DNA of 64,000 nt from Epiperipatus broadwayi. Its lineage: Eukaryota; Onychophora; Udeonychophora; Euonychophora; Peripatidae. The position numbers and the translations under genes are program-made. Position 1 is the stretch's first letter, and every line of letters starts with the position of its first letter. The notes beneath the pieces are model-generated. The model ran no database searches and had not been told where the DNA came from. It saw only the letters and a list, made by a program, of their open reading frames with translations. The stretch lies in the NCBI GenBank assembly GCA_028023455.1, contig JAQFVV010012507.1:3636901-3700900 (forward strand), in the 5' to 3' direction. Shown here in pieces: positions 1-11,975 of the stretch.

Positions 1-1410
1 CACTTTTTTTATCTTCTCTCACCCACCACCTTATCCTACCCAAATTTAAACTTTTTGGTATCGAATTGTGTGTAGCAATATTAAAAATGTATAAATATCT
101 GTAAAATTCACCATAAATGCACACACACTTCGATAACAAATTTAAAGCTATAAATAAAAATATTTGATATAATTTAAATGTATCTTTTAGTTATATAATG
201 TTTATATAACTTTAATTATTTATTTTAAATTATAAACGTTCGTTAATTTATTGCTGTTTTTAAAAATCGTATTTTAAATAATAATTTTGGAAATTAGATT
301 GTAATTTAAAGAAAAGTAAAAATAATTATATATTCCCTTTTGTACTTGAAATTTTGCAAGTAATGGTCGGTGAGAGATAATAGATTAATTAGAAAAATTC
401 CCTAAAAGCTTTAATTACGAAAATGTTAAAAGGTAAAATAAACCTAAACAATAGGAACACAGCTTTCTGAATTAATTAAAATTCTAAAAATGCATTGATT
501 CTCCTCATGGCAAATGAATGGAGCTAAAAATAAAATAGAATAAATTGAAAAGATAAGATAAAGAAAAGAGGACATTTTGAATTTCTAAGAACTTTTTAGT
601 TAGACTTTGGCTGTGGTCTTGCTTGGTTGAGAGAATCCAAATCTTAAATTAATTCAACTGCTACAAGATGATCAAATAAAAAGCACCCAGACTATTCTCC
701 CCCTGGAGATGGTCGATCATATGCTCACCAATTAAACCAAGAGGATCTGCTGCCCAAACACTCAGAAAGCTACTTCTGCTATTGAAATGAATTAATAACT
801 TGAGTGCTGGAAAGTACTGCTAACTGCTTAAACTCATGAACAATTTGCAACTGACCATGGAATCTGAAAGCTTCTTATAAAACAGGTACCTGTAACCAAG
901 GTCTTCTAGAGTACTCTAAATTCTATTCAAGCTATAGTTCATTCTCTATAAATTGTACAATTATAAATTTAATTATTAATCTATTATGTAAATTCTTTTA
1001 ATAATCTAGTCCACCTAACTATGTCTATTTCTTGGGTATGTATTTCTACTTTTACATTTTTTTATTATTTAATGATAGCATGCCTATAAGATTTCTGACC
1101 GGACCTCGCCAAATTTTGAATATAAATCCTAATCAAAATGTTGCCATCTTGTACAGTGACCTACTAATATATTTCTTTTCTATACTCATGTTGGCTGGTC
1201 AGCTCAGAAATCTCCATAATTCTCTAAAATACAAATGCATGATTGTCTGAAACAGTGGATGCATGTCCTGCAAATTATATAATTAATATTAACTTCTATT
1301 ATTTTTTTTTATTTTCATATTAATCAACATGCATTAAATGCTTCATTTATTGTAAATGCAGGAGTCTACTATGTAGCAAGTGATGGACATATTAATTCTT
1401 AGAGTGCCCA
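1..1410. other. Gene-free AT-rich flank
   Basis: No reading frame with recognisable protein similarity. The stretch at about 600-1250 is somewhat less AT-rich than its surroundings and may be an old repeat, but I recognise no family in it. The left edge of the LINE remnant begins near 1411. Confidence 0.6.
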
Positions 1411-2360
1411 CCCAACTTACCTATAAGTTGTGTAACTCCAAATAAACTATCTCCTATACACCTATCTGACCTAAAGCCTCCTTGCATTTCCCCCACTACA
1501 TTATTTTCTTCCAGCCACCATATATGAAAAAACTTTATATAAATCTGATGTTACCGCTATTGGTCTATAATTATTTAACTTTCTATGATCCTTACCTTTT
1601 CCTTTAAATAATATTCTTACTCTTGTATTACTCCAGCTACCTAGAAAAACTCTCTTCTGTGCCATCTTCTTAAAGCATGATAGTAACTTTACTTTTGCCC
1701 TATGCCCTAAATTCATTACCGTCTCTGCTGCCCATCCATCTAACTCTCTTGCCTTACCACTTTTCAATTTCTTCCCTGCCTCATTCAGTTCCTTTTCTGT
1801 AAAGCTAATATTCCCATTATTATATGCTTTCATATTTTCTATCCCTCTGTCCTTCACATCTAACATCTTTTCTATATCCATTACATAACTATTCAATATT
1901 CTCTCTAATTCTTCTCTAGAGCTACACTCTATTCCCTCATCGTCCAGTACAACTATCTCTCTCTCCCCTAAATTCCTCTTTTTAATGTAATTCCAAAATT
2001 TTTTACTCCCATCTCTTCGACTTTTATTAATATCATCCAATAATTTACTATTTAGTTTCATTCTCTCTCTATAATTACCTATTTTAGCTAACTTCTTCTT
2101 TTCTAAGTACTTTTCCCATTTACCATTAATATCTTTTTCACTTTTTTGTTCTTAATAGCACACTTATATTCTCTGCATGCTTTTTTCCTCTCTTTTACAC
2201 TTTTACTAACTCTCATTTTTCTATTACTTTTATTCTTCTGAATATTCTCACCTAAAACCTTATTTGCCACTTTTTTTATTTCATTACACCAGTCCTCATA
2301 CTCATTTCCAACCAACTCTTCCATGGTTTCTTCAACTTGTATTCTATACTCTTCTTTCAC
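1411..2360 (-). pseudogene. LINE linker and N-terminal reverse transcriptase (truncated)
   Basis: Two reading-frame pieces (2103-2360 and 1501-2061) cover the basic linker after the endonuclease and the start of the reverse transcriptase. Visible motifs are NYRPIAVTSDLYKVFSYMV (the fingers region, RT block 1) and, after a frameshift near 1500, GEMQGGFRSDR followed by a helix ending in TQLI (RT block 2). The catalytic blocks A, B and C with the YxDD box are absent because the copy ends near 1415. The sequence resembles LINE reverse transcriptases of the CR1 group, but that is from memory, not from an alignment. Confidence 0.8.
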
Positions 2361-3095
2361 TATTGTTTCTACTTTTATTTCTATTTTCCATCACATTACT
2401 AATCATTTCAATTACAAAGAAATTATGATCACTATTACATACTCTCTCTTCATTATCAAACACCTTAATTTTCCGTACTTTATCCATTCCCTCTTTTTCT
2501 ACCAATACATAATCTATTGTGTGGGATATATTATTCCTAGACCATGTGTATTGTCCCTCATAAATATTTGATAAGTTTCCCATGCTCAAATTTACTCTGT
2601 GACAAAATTCCTTCAAAAGCTGTCCATTCTTATTGTCTACATCATCAATTTCTTCAATATGCCCATTCATATCTCCTATAACCATTATTCTCTTCCCCTT
2701 TTCTTTAAAACTCTGTATATCCTTAACTAGGCATGCATATATGCTATTGTTCCATTCCATTATAGTTTGACCATCTCCAGTAGCTATATAAACTATAGCC
2801 ACCATCCATTCTTGTTTTCCTAACCTTATTTCAAACCACAAATGTTCTTGGCATTTAACATTATTTAAATATTTTTTTGATATAACACCTATACCACCAC
2901 TCTTTTTTTCTTTCTCTTTTCTATTTATACTCTGCCATTACAAATCTTCCAAAACAGGTTCTTCATCTTCTCTTAGATGTGTTTCCACTGTTGCTAATAC
3001 CTCAAGCCCTTCATTTTCAATTGCTTTGTTTAATGCCTGCCACTTTTCTGATATCCGACCACCTTGCATATTTAAATACCCAATGTTAACAATTT
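2344..3095 (-). pseudogene. LINE AP-type endonuclease domain (broken)
   Basis: An exonuclease-endonuclease-phosphatase fold domain that in LINEs nicks the target DNA for target-primed reverse transcription. The N-terminal strand (IGYLNMQGG) and the Glu motif (VETHL) are readable upstream of an in-frame TAA at 2938-2940. The same frame then gives GDMNGHI (catalytic Asp/Asn), TWSRNN, IDYVLV and the terminal SDH motif. All key catalytic blocks are visible, so this part decayed mainly by single changes. The frame shifts near 2350 into the linker before the reverse transcriptase. Confidence 0.83.
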
Positions 3096-3309
3096 TTTCT
3101 TTCCTAACTACTCTTTTATAATTTTTTTTTTATTCTTTCTTCTCCATTATGTTTATAAATAACTTGCTTACTATTAATTTTACAGACCAATTCCCTCTCC
3201 ACTTCTACATTTTTATCTAAATCAACTGCCCTTTGTTTATTTCTTACCTCCTATCCATTCTACATCTTTTTAATAACACTACAATTTAAAATCCCATCCC
3301 CCCTCCCTT

Positions 3310-4363
3310 TACAAGTTTCCCAAACTACATCCTTTATAAATCAGACTCCCTAAAACTTCACTTCCTTGTTTCCCTAAGTGCAACCCATCTTTCCCAATAA
3401 CTCCCTCATCCCAATAAAAAAATCCCACACATCCACAAACATAACATCATTTCTCTCACACAATTCTTTCAATCTCTCATTTATAGAACATGCCCTATCT
3501 AACATATACCTTTTATCAAATCTTGGTAATAATCTAACTATTCCTACTCTTCCTTTAACCATACTCAAATTCCTAATCAATTCTGTTTACTCACCCATTA
3601 CTCTCTCTGATGCCTCTGATAAATTATTAGTCCCTACCATAACATATACATCTCTATACCCTTGCTTCTTTATTTTATCTGTAACATCCCTAATTTTAGC
3701 TTCCTGCAAACATACTCCTACATATCTGTTTCTATTTATCCTTGCAATTATATCTCCACATTCTCTTATTAATGAATCCCCTATCAATACTGTCTCATAG
3801 TCTACTTTCTCTGCTTCATTCACAACCTTCTCTACCACCTTCTGGACTTCCTTATCTACTTCTTCCTTATCATTACTACTCAATAATACCTTTATCTGCT
3901 CACATTTCTTCTCTAACAATTTTAATTTTGCTTCTACATCCATTACATCTTCCTCTATCCTACTTATTCTTTGTCCAACCATCTCCAATGCATTACCTAT
4001 TTTTCCATCCATATCTCTTGTCACTCCACTACAAACACACTCTATCCAACCTTCCTCAACTACATTTTGTTCCATTTCTTCTGACTTCCTGCCTTCCTCA
4101 TCTACATTTTGCTCCATTTCTCCTGACGTACTCTTTACGCTATCTACACTTTGAAACCACTTTTTCACTTCTTTTATCACATTCACACACTGTCTACATA
4201 ACCATAACCCTGCTACATTCTTCCTAGTCTTATTTAAGCATTTCAAGTGGAAAATCTGATCACATATATTACATTCTACCACAGCACGTCTAATTTCTTT
4301 CTGATGACTATATATGCATTGTAAAATACAAATGCAATACATATTACTTATTTTCCAAGCCAA
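3310..4363 (-). pseudogene. LINE ORF1 with PHD finger and SGNH esterase-like domain (broken)
   Basis: The N-terminal 60 residues hold a Cys4-His-Cys3 pattern typical of PHD fingers: CILQC, CNIC, then H-x2-C (HLKC) and CRQC. A charged, helix-forming middle follows, with a run of Glu/Lys/Val that could be coiled coil. The C-terminal half has SGNH hydrolase blocks: IGDSLIR (block I with the Ser) and VGTNNL (block III with the Asn). An in-frame TAA at 3587-3589 splits the frame, which then continues unchanged. A one-base shift near 3389-3400 follows, after which the Asp-His block (DGLHL, 3378-3389) is readable in the next frame. In CR1-type LINEs such an ORF1 encodes an RNA-binding or chaperone-like protein with an esterase domain; the exact role of the esterase is not settled. 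It is not translatable as a whole here. Confidence 0.8.
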
Positions 4364-5339
4364 CTATTCTATATTTAACTTTATACTTTCTCTCTATGTT
4401 AATGAAGCATATGAATCTGACCGTTATACATGGTCAAGCCATAAATAAAAAAAATATGGTATAAAAACCATATTTGCATTATTTGGGTACAGGCCATAAA
4501 ATTAAACATGAAGAAAATATTTGTTATTAAGTATGGGAAGGATCACTATAAGAGAATATTATGAAACATTGTATATTCAAGAAAACTTGAACAAATGTGT
4601 AAAGTAAAAGGTCCAGCAAAATTAGGAGAAATTAGGAGAAAAATTGACTTTAATATATAGTTGCAAAATGTAAAAAATGATTGTAAATATGTAAATAACA
4701 TTTTTAAAAGATATAAAATGTTATTAATTATTATTCCTTTTGAAAAAAATTTGTAAAATATATTTTTTTAATTACAGGTATAAAAAATTAATTTTAATTT
4801 ATTTAATTGAATATTATAATAACGTGAAAGCTAATTGAATATTATAATAACCTTCAAACAGATACGCTTTAAAAATGCTTAAGTGACAGCCAATCAGATG
4901 GAATAATGGCATCACATGGGACTCCAAATTCTAAAACACAAGCCAGAACTATTAGAAAAAGATGGATCCATCTTAATCTATGCCTCAATTATATTTAAAT
5001 AAGCCAGACTCAAGCATTTTGAACTAAGAGTGTGAAGCTTAAATACCTTCACATTTAATCCACTAAATATTATATATATATATAAATTAACAATGCGAAA
5101 TCATCCGATTTACAACGAAGAAATATTTTTAAATCTAATGAAATGATATTAATAAATGTAAATATATTAAATTTAAGCATAAACAAATAATATAATTGAA
5201 TAATTATTATTATTATTATTATTAATTATTATTGAATAATAATTGAATATTATAAATTGTATGTATATGTAAGATGTAAAATATGTTAAATTTATTTATT
5301 TGATTATAAGATATAAGTATATGATTAAAAAAGTACAAT
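4364..5339. other. AT-rich gap between the two LINE halves
   Basis: No gene seen. Contains short (ATT)n at about 5203-5225 and many A/T runs. If the flanking LINE parts come from one insertion, this stretch would be 5' untranslated sequence or later inserted DNA; the sequence alone does not decide. Confidence 0.5.
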
Positions 5340-6230
5340 TTAATGTAAATAAGATCCTGAAGATGGAATGGATATAATTAATTAGACATTCATTAGATGC
5401 AGATGTATGGACAGCAAAGAAGGCAATTCAAGAAGAAATGGAATGGTCATGTTTTTATATGAAAGAGATGAAAATCCATATGAAATTGTTCAGTAGAATG
5501 CAAGTCATGGATAGTAGGAGAATTTCTAGAATAGTATTAAATTGGGTTATAAGTAAAGGACAGATAAGATGGGTGAGAAAGGTAGCATGGTATGGAGAAA
5601 ATTTAGATAAAGACTTTATGCCAATATACTTGTAGAAAAGGATGAAATGCTTGTGTTAGGATAATTGTTGAATGTTATAGTGGCAATGAATGGGGTGGAA
5701 CAATAGAAACATTAATAATAAATAGGGAGTTAGAGAGATATAGAACTAGTATGTATAGTAAAAAGAGTATAAATACTTACAGAAGTAAACAGAATATTGG
5801 ATGTGAGTTAATTTATGATAATAGCAAGGAAAGTAGTTAACTGTTTAAGGCTCAAACAGGATTATTAACAACAAGGGAATATACACATAAATAGAGACAT
5901 ATGTGTGATTTAGTCTGCAAATTATGTAAGGAAGGCATGGAAAATATTAGACATCTGCTAATTAAATGTAAATTCTTATTAATCAGAAAGCGTATAAATA
6001 ATGAAATTATGGGAGAATAAAGAAGAATATGTGAAAAACTTAGGGTGGGGAATTGAAAGGGCAGATAGGTGGCTAATAAGCTTCTCTGGACATAGTGTTT
6101 GAGAGATTCCTGACTTCAATAAGGGAGAAGCCATAGTGCATTGTATCAAATGTGATTTGTATAGTATAATATCTTGAGAATGTCTCAATGGAGATGAAAG
6201 CTTGTTCAATAAATATTATAATATAATTAT
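5340..6230 (+). pseudogene. LINE C-terminal region with zf-RVT zinc knuckle (decayed)
   Basis: Plus-strand fragment of the end of a LINE ORF2. At 5901-5972 the frame reads CKLCKEGMENIRHLLIKC, a C-x2-C...H-x4-C knuckle of the zf-RVT type found after the reverse transcriptase in many LINEs. Just upstream a YDNSKESS block and short helical stretches resemble the C-terminal region of the CR1-like family whose 5' part lies at 1411-4363. A 65-codon frame (5438-5635) covers the upstream part in a different phase. Several stops and shifts are present. The 3' end is AT-rich without a clear terminal repeat. It plausibly belongs to the same family as the inverted 5' portion. Confidence 0.65.
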
Positions 6231-6573
6231 TAAAAGTTATTTATTTCAATCTTATTTTGATTGATTATTTATTTATGTATTTGACTATTTTAGTAATGTA
6301 ATATGGAATTTTTAAAGCATAGTGCAGAAATAAAAAATGGTGATCTATAATAATAGTCAGGAAAAAAATATTTTAATAGACTATAGTTGGCATAAGATAA
6401 ATGAGATTATAGTTATGGATATAGACCTTTAACTGGATTATCTTTCATTTTCTTTCATGTTCAAAGCAGATAAGAATACATTTCAAACAGTAAAAAAAGA
6501 ATCGAATCAGGCATCTGTTGAGATTTTTAGTGGTCATTTTATATATTCCAGTGTGCTATTCATTAACAAATAA

Positions 6574-6597
6574 ATTTCTTTTTTTAAAAAAAGAAAT
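6574..6597. repeat. 24-bp perfect palindrome
   Basis: ATTTC followed by seven T, then the exact reverse complement with no spacer. Probably a chance A/T structure; no associated gene. Confidence 0.8.
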
Positions 6598-6684
6598 AAA
6601 TATTAAAATTTAATGACGATTTAACTAAATAATGATAGTATAGTAGTAATAATATAGTGTTGATTATAATTAGTGATAGGAATT

Positions 6685-6816
6685 GCAGCATTTATATAAT
6701 TATCAATGAGATCATATGATCAGACAAATTAAATTAAGTAGTAATAGCAAAATGACTTTTGCAACATTTATATAATTATGAATGAGATCATATGATCCGG
6801 CAAATTAAATTAAACA
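6685..6816. repeat. Direct duplication, two copies 76 bp apart
   Basis: About 55 bp beginning gcagcatttatataatta at 6685 recur at 6761 with few changes; both include gagatcatatgatc. Looks like a local duplication. Confidence 0.8.
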
Positions 6817-8104
6817 CGTTAAAATACGGAATGTCTAGTCTAGAGAATAATAATAAAAAAATTATAATATACCCATAATTTTAAAACATTTATAAAAAAA
6901 AAATTATTTCTATTAAGTTTCTATTTAAAAGCAGGTGCTTGGAAATTTTTAATATGAAAATTTCTCCTCTATTACCGATTCAAATTTCTGTGTGTGATGT
7001 TTGCATGAACATGTTAAATAAATATATTGAGAGAGGTATCTAAAACTTATTTCACTCTTATTCATTGCTTCTATTAAATCTCATAAAAAACATACTTAGT
7101 AAATTGTACCTTCCACAGTAAGTTATTTAAAGTATATATTTTGACTTACAAGCTATATTTTTCATGTATTTAAATTTTTTAAGGAGATTGCTTGTTAGTC
7201 AAGTCTGGCATATATTTTAAATAAATAATTATGGAAAGTTAATTTTGAAAAAAGAGACATTTTTTTACTGAGAAAGATGAAAGCAATATTTAATAGAATT
7301 ATAAAGATATAACACATACATAGTGGAGTTCATCTATTTGTATATAATTTAAAATATTTATTTTTATTTTAACCCTTTATTAAATTAATATAATGATAAA
7401 AACAATAAAAAATTCAAAATCAAAAGATTAATTATATTCTAATTTATATATATCAAAAGAAGAATTAAAGAATCTTTATAATTGAAAATATATTATTCTG
7501 AAGCAATTAACTTATTTAAGAGTTCTTTTAATATTAAGGGTGGGAAGTGAATGGATTTGTGGGTAATGTTTAATATTATATATATATATTGTGTAGTTTT
7601 TGTAGTTCTTTACACTTGAGAAATCTGCTTGTAGCAGTAAAACCTTTGGTTGTGTTTTAATATTATTTTTTTGCTGGTCTGGTTGAATTTTGGATTTGGG
7701 CTAATTATAATTATATATATATATAATGGTCTGAAAAAAAGACAAAGTTTACCAGTCTTACCGTATCTGCCGACAGAGCACCACTAGGCTACTTGAACCT
7801 AAAAAATTTATAGAGTAGGCAAATACATGCTGTTAAGATTTCACTTTATTTTATATTTAGACTGTTAGCCCTTGACACTAGCTCAGTGGAGATGCAGAGA
7901 TAATAATATTCTTATTTAAAATATAACTTTGTTTAATTTGTATCTTAAATATAAAAAAATAACAGCCACTGCCAGTATGTAACACACAAACAATATTTAT
8001 TTACGCACATATATAATCATTTAAAGTTTGAGGAATAACATTTATTATTTTAGATTTTATTATTAACTTTTAATTTAAATTATTATTTTAAAATTTTAAA
8101 CCAT

Positions 8105-8735
8105 CCACACAGATGAATTTAATATTTTTCTTAAGATTGTCGAGTATGAACAGACTACATAGATTGCATTTGAAAAGAAAATATTCTATCCCTTATTTAA
8201 CCTTAGACCAAAAATTCGCAGTTGAACCGGCCTCAATCCATCTGATATATCGATGTATTCAATGCAGCATGAAAATACAACAGCACAAAATACCATACTG
8301 TCAGGAATGTACATCTGCACAGCATGGTTAGAGAAGACATTGACTCTTGTCCAAACAGTAATATTACATCTGTCTGGCAAGAAGAACAATAAAAAAACTC
8401 CATAGGAAGGGACTGTGTTTTCATCTTACTATTCCTTCCATAGGCAAAAAGGGGGTGTGTGGCATATAATGGAGATCCTGCACATTGTGAAACTCATGCT
8501 ACATTTACTGATTACACCAATATATCCAACCGATTAACCCAATTTAACCAAGAAACAAATAACTTAGGATTAACCCTCCTGTAACTAATTAATATAACTT
8601 TACAAATCTATGTAGCCATTTATGCCTGACATAAATTTAACATTTATATAAGTTCGCACAGATGGATTTTATAAAAGTTTGTTTTATAATGTTGAGTATA
8701 GATCGGCTACATAGATTACATGGTTAAAAACATTT
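8105..8735 (+). repeat. Two dispersed copies of a ~75-bp repeat
   Basis: Segments at 8105-8180 and 8655-8735 share acagatgRatttRataNaa, then ttgagtat or tcgagtat, and gctacatagatt or actacatagatt, in the same orientation about 550 bp apart. Could be two ends or two copies of an unclassified element. Confidence 0.6.
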
Positions 8736-9214
8736 CAAAATAAACATAAATGATCAAAATATAAAGTCATTGATGGAATTGCAGAGGGAATTTTACAAGA
8801 AACCCAATGACATTCATCATAAGATGCCTGCATTGACACCAATAACTTAAAAGACCTCCGAATAAATACATTTTATATACTCACCATAAGGTATCATTAT
8901 TTACCGAATGTCTATATATTTTAATCAAATATGAAAACAAAAACATAATTAACCGATAACGAATCCATGCAAGTGTTTATACCCAACTTAAATTTAATGC
9001 ATTTAAATAATTTATACAATACATATTAATAAAAAAAAATGGAAATGATTTTTAGCAAACTCAAATGTATAAAATTAAACATTAATAACTAATTTGAAAC
9101 TTGAAAGTCAGATTAAAGTTCTTTTTAAATTTAAGTTAGCTGAATATTGAAAACTTGTCAAATCTTAATGACAGTTCTTAATTATTTTTAAATTTTATAG
9201 TTCATGTTTTACTG

Positions 9215-9382
9215 TAGAAGAATCTGGGTTCCTGGTGCCAATGCCCATGATGTCTCTATTTGAAGTCCGGTCGGTTGTTCTGGAGGAGGCCTTAGTTCAA
9301 TCCTGGTATTACAGTCATTTTATTTGAAATAAGTGAGAGAGAGTGACAAGTGCATCTTATCATCCTTCTCACAAAAAAAAAA
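9215..9382 (+). mobile_element. SINE-like segment with A-rich tail (tentative)
   Basis: A locally GC-richer block with a pol III B-box-like sequence (ttagttcaatcctgg at about 9292-9306), ending in a run of about 12 A at 9370-9381. The A box is not clear. Layout fits a tRNA-derived SINE, but no second copy in the window confirms it. Confidence 0.35.
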
Positions 9383-11110
9383 ACAAGCTGGAACTGTTCT
9401 TAATTTCAATATTTTTCTTTTTATAGTACTCCTCCGGATTCATTGAACATCGTTTCCTGTTGCAATAATTTCCATTAAGGTCTGAGCAATTGGTTACTTC
9501 TTCTATTGGACATTCTAAGTTTTTTTATATTCTCTTATCTATATCTTTCAACTAACTTTTTTCTATAAGAGCACCAAGGGCTAGTTTGCTTTTTAATTAA
9601 TTTATAAAACAATCATTTTCATTTACAAAAATATTTTATCTTTAGATCTTGTACTTTTTTCAAAAAACCTACTTTCAAATATATATTTTTTCAAAAAGAA
9701 AATTTTTAAAGTTTTGCATCTGTGTGAATATATATATATATGTATGTATGTATACACGTTCAACAACTCCTTAATTTTTTTAGCTTTCATTTATGAACTT
9801 AAGAAAAAATTTATTTAAATTTTAAATTAATGTAACGGCATATACCATTACAAATATATATATATATTATAACCAAAAGAAACTAAGTGCCTAAATTATA
9901 AAGTAAAGAAAATATATATTATGAATCAAAACTTATGTATTATTTATTATGTGTATTGTTATGTTATACAATCAATATTTTGAAGTTATATTGGATTTCT
10001 CAAGGAAGGTTTTATTCTATTTTACTGATGTTTTATTTTATCTATTTTACTTTCATTTTGCAACACTAGATAATATTTATCTACAACAATTGGCTAACAT
10101 TAAAATTAGATGATTAACATTTAAAATTGGGCATAACCATGTGCCAAAAAAAGGTTTTTTTATATATAATTGTTATTCATACATATATAGCTGGTGTATA
10201 TGATTTTTATTATTTGTTCTAAGTTATATGAAGAACAACATAATAAATTTTTGATAATGTTTAATAATACTTTTGATGAAAATGTCAACTTTATTGTATT
10301 ACAGTCTTTACATCTAACAGTTTTATTTTTCTTAGCAATCAAAATTATTATAAAACCAATAAATATTTAGGGTAATTTCTGCTATTATATATCAAAGTAA
10401 ATAAAACCAAATGTCTTTAACTATAAATTCTCCCATTCTTGTTAATATTTATATAAATATTAAATCAATAACAAATAGTTTTTTTCATTTTTTTATTCCT
10501 TCAATTGTTTTAACCAATTCTTTTTTTAATATGCTCATATCATGCTTATTCTTCTTAACAATATTTTTTATAATCTTATAATGATGCACTATTACCTTTT
10601 TAAAATAGATCTTGAATTTAATCATTCTATCTTTTCTATATATATCTTAATCAATTAACCCCATCTATTCTTGTTAACTAATTCACTCATTGTGTCTTTT
10701 CTTTTATCCCAAATGATAATTTGGATTATTTCAAACAACATACATTTTTTTACTGAAGCATTTTTATGTCTCTGCATTGTCTCTTCAATAAATTCTCTTT
10801 CACCAAACCTACTTTATTTCTGAGCTCATTATTTTTTTTACATATCCCCTATTTTGTTTTATTATTTGCATTTTCCTTCTTGTATGTTAATTGTTATTGC
10901 AAAGTCATTATATAGTTGAAATATGTAATTTCAGATATAAAATTATTTAAGCATTGCTTGCTTACTAAAAGAAATATATATTTATTTATAAGTTGCCAGC
11001 TTATAAAAATAATAATTTTTCGTTTATATTAAGATATCATATACATAACTATATAGTATTCTTGAAAATGGTAGTTTGGAAAATATGGGTATCTAAAATA
11101 TACATATATA

Positions 11111-11975
11111 TGCTTGTACAGTTTTGATAAAGCTCCATCTATTGATCATAAATGCAAGCGATAGCAAATTACACGATTTATAACTTGTTTTTGTTTTTCA
11201 TAAATGTACCTTTGAAGGTTTTTGCAATGATATATATTGCAGAGGCTTTGACTATGTGGTGAAACTGAACTGATATCAGACCCATGTAAATACCTGGCTT
11301 GTTAGGCTAGGTTTGAAGACATTATGTGTCTGAAAAATTCATGCTTGTAAACTGATAGGAACTTGTTTCATAAATACTTGGAGTTGGTGTTTAGATCTAG
11401 TTTCTGGCCCCTACCCTTCACTGATGGTAGAAAATTAGCTTGAAATCAGCTGATCTGAAGATGGAGCCAATGAAAGAGATAGTGAATTCTGACTCTTTTA
11501 ACGTTTATGTAAACAAAATATGCTTGTATGGAGGTTTTGGTAAAGCTCCATCTATTGATCATAAATGCAAGTGATAGCAAGTTATGTGATTCATAATTTG
11601 TTTTTGTTTTTCATAAATGTACCTTTGAACGTTTTTGCAATGATATATATTGCAGAGGCTTTAACTATGTAGTGAAACTGAACTGATGTCAGACCCATGT
11701 AGCTATCTGGCTTGTTAGACTGGGTTTGAAGACATTATGTGTCTGAAAAATTCATGCTTGCAAACTGATAGGAATTTGTTTCATAAATGCTTGGAGTTGG
11801 TGTTTAGATCTAGTTTCTGGCCCCTACCCTTCACTGATGATAGCAAATTAGCTTGAAATCAGCTGATCTGAAGGTGGAGCCAACGAAAGAGATCGTGAAT
11901 TCTGACTCTTTTGATGTTTATGTAAACAAAATACGCTCTTACGAAGGTTTTGGTAAAGCTCCATCTATTGATCAT
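11111..11975. repeat. 413-bp tandem repeat, two full copies plus a partial third
   Basis: The marker agctccatctattgatcat begins at 11131, 11544 and 11957, giving a period of exactly 413 bp twice. The copies differ by scattered substitutions only. Each unit contains actgaactgatRtcagaccc and gacattatgtgtctgaaaaa, which also link it to the repeats at 46.4-47.2 kb and 60.0 kb. Each also has a CTGAAGA(or G)...GAAAGAG stretch resembling parts of a hammerhead core. Confidence 0.9.

Larger units (their letters stand above)
1411..4363 (-). mobile_element. CR1-like LINE, 5' portion, inverted and 3'-truncated
   Basis: Read on the minus strand, the order is ORF1 (PHD finger plus SGNH esterase-like domain), AP-type endonuclease, linker, then the first part of a reverse transcriptase. 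This is the order of CR1/L2-type LINEs whose ORF1 carries PHD and SGNH domains. The copy is broken by stops and frameshifts. It stops inside the reverse transcriptase: the last recognisable block (GEMQGGFRSDR) lies near 1440-1480 and similarity ends near 1415. LINEs normally lose their 5' end, so loss of the 3' half with the 5' half kept is unusual; see the sense 3' fragment at 5340-6230. Confidence 0.85.
6231..11110. other. Gene-free AT-rich region with small repeats
   Basis: No protein-coding similarity. It contains a direct duplication at 6685-6816, a 24-bp perfect palindrome at 6574-6597, a pair of related segments at 8105-8180 and 8655-8735 (both with GAGTAT..ACATAGATT), and a SINE-like segment at 9215-9382. 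Short frames around 8113-8424 overlap on both strands and look random. Confidence 0.6.

Noticed and set aside
3378-4227. Plus-strand frames of 140 and 161 codons rich in Leu/Ser/His
   Set aside because: Antisense shadows of the LINE ORF1 on the minus strand.
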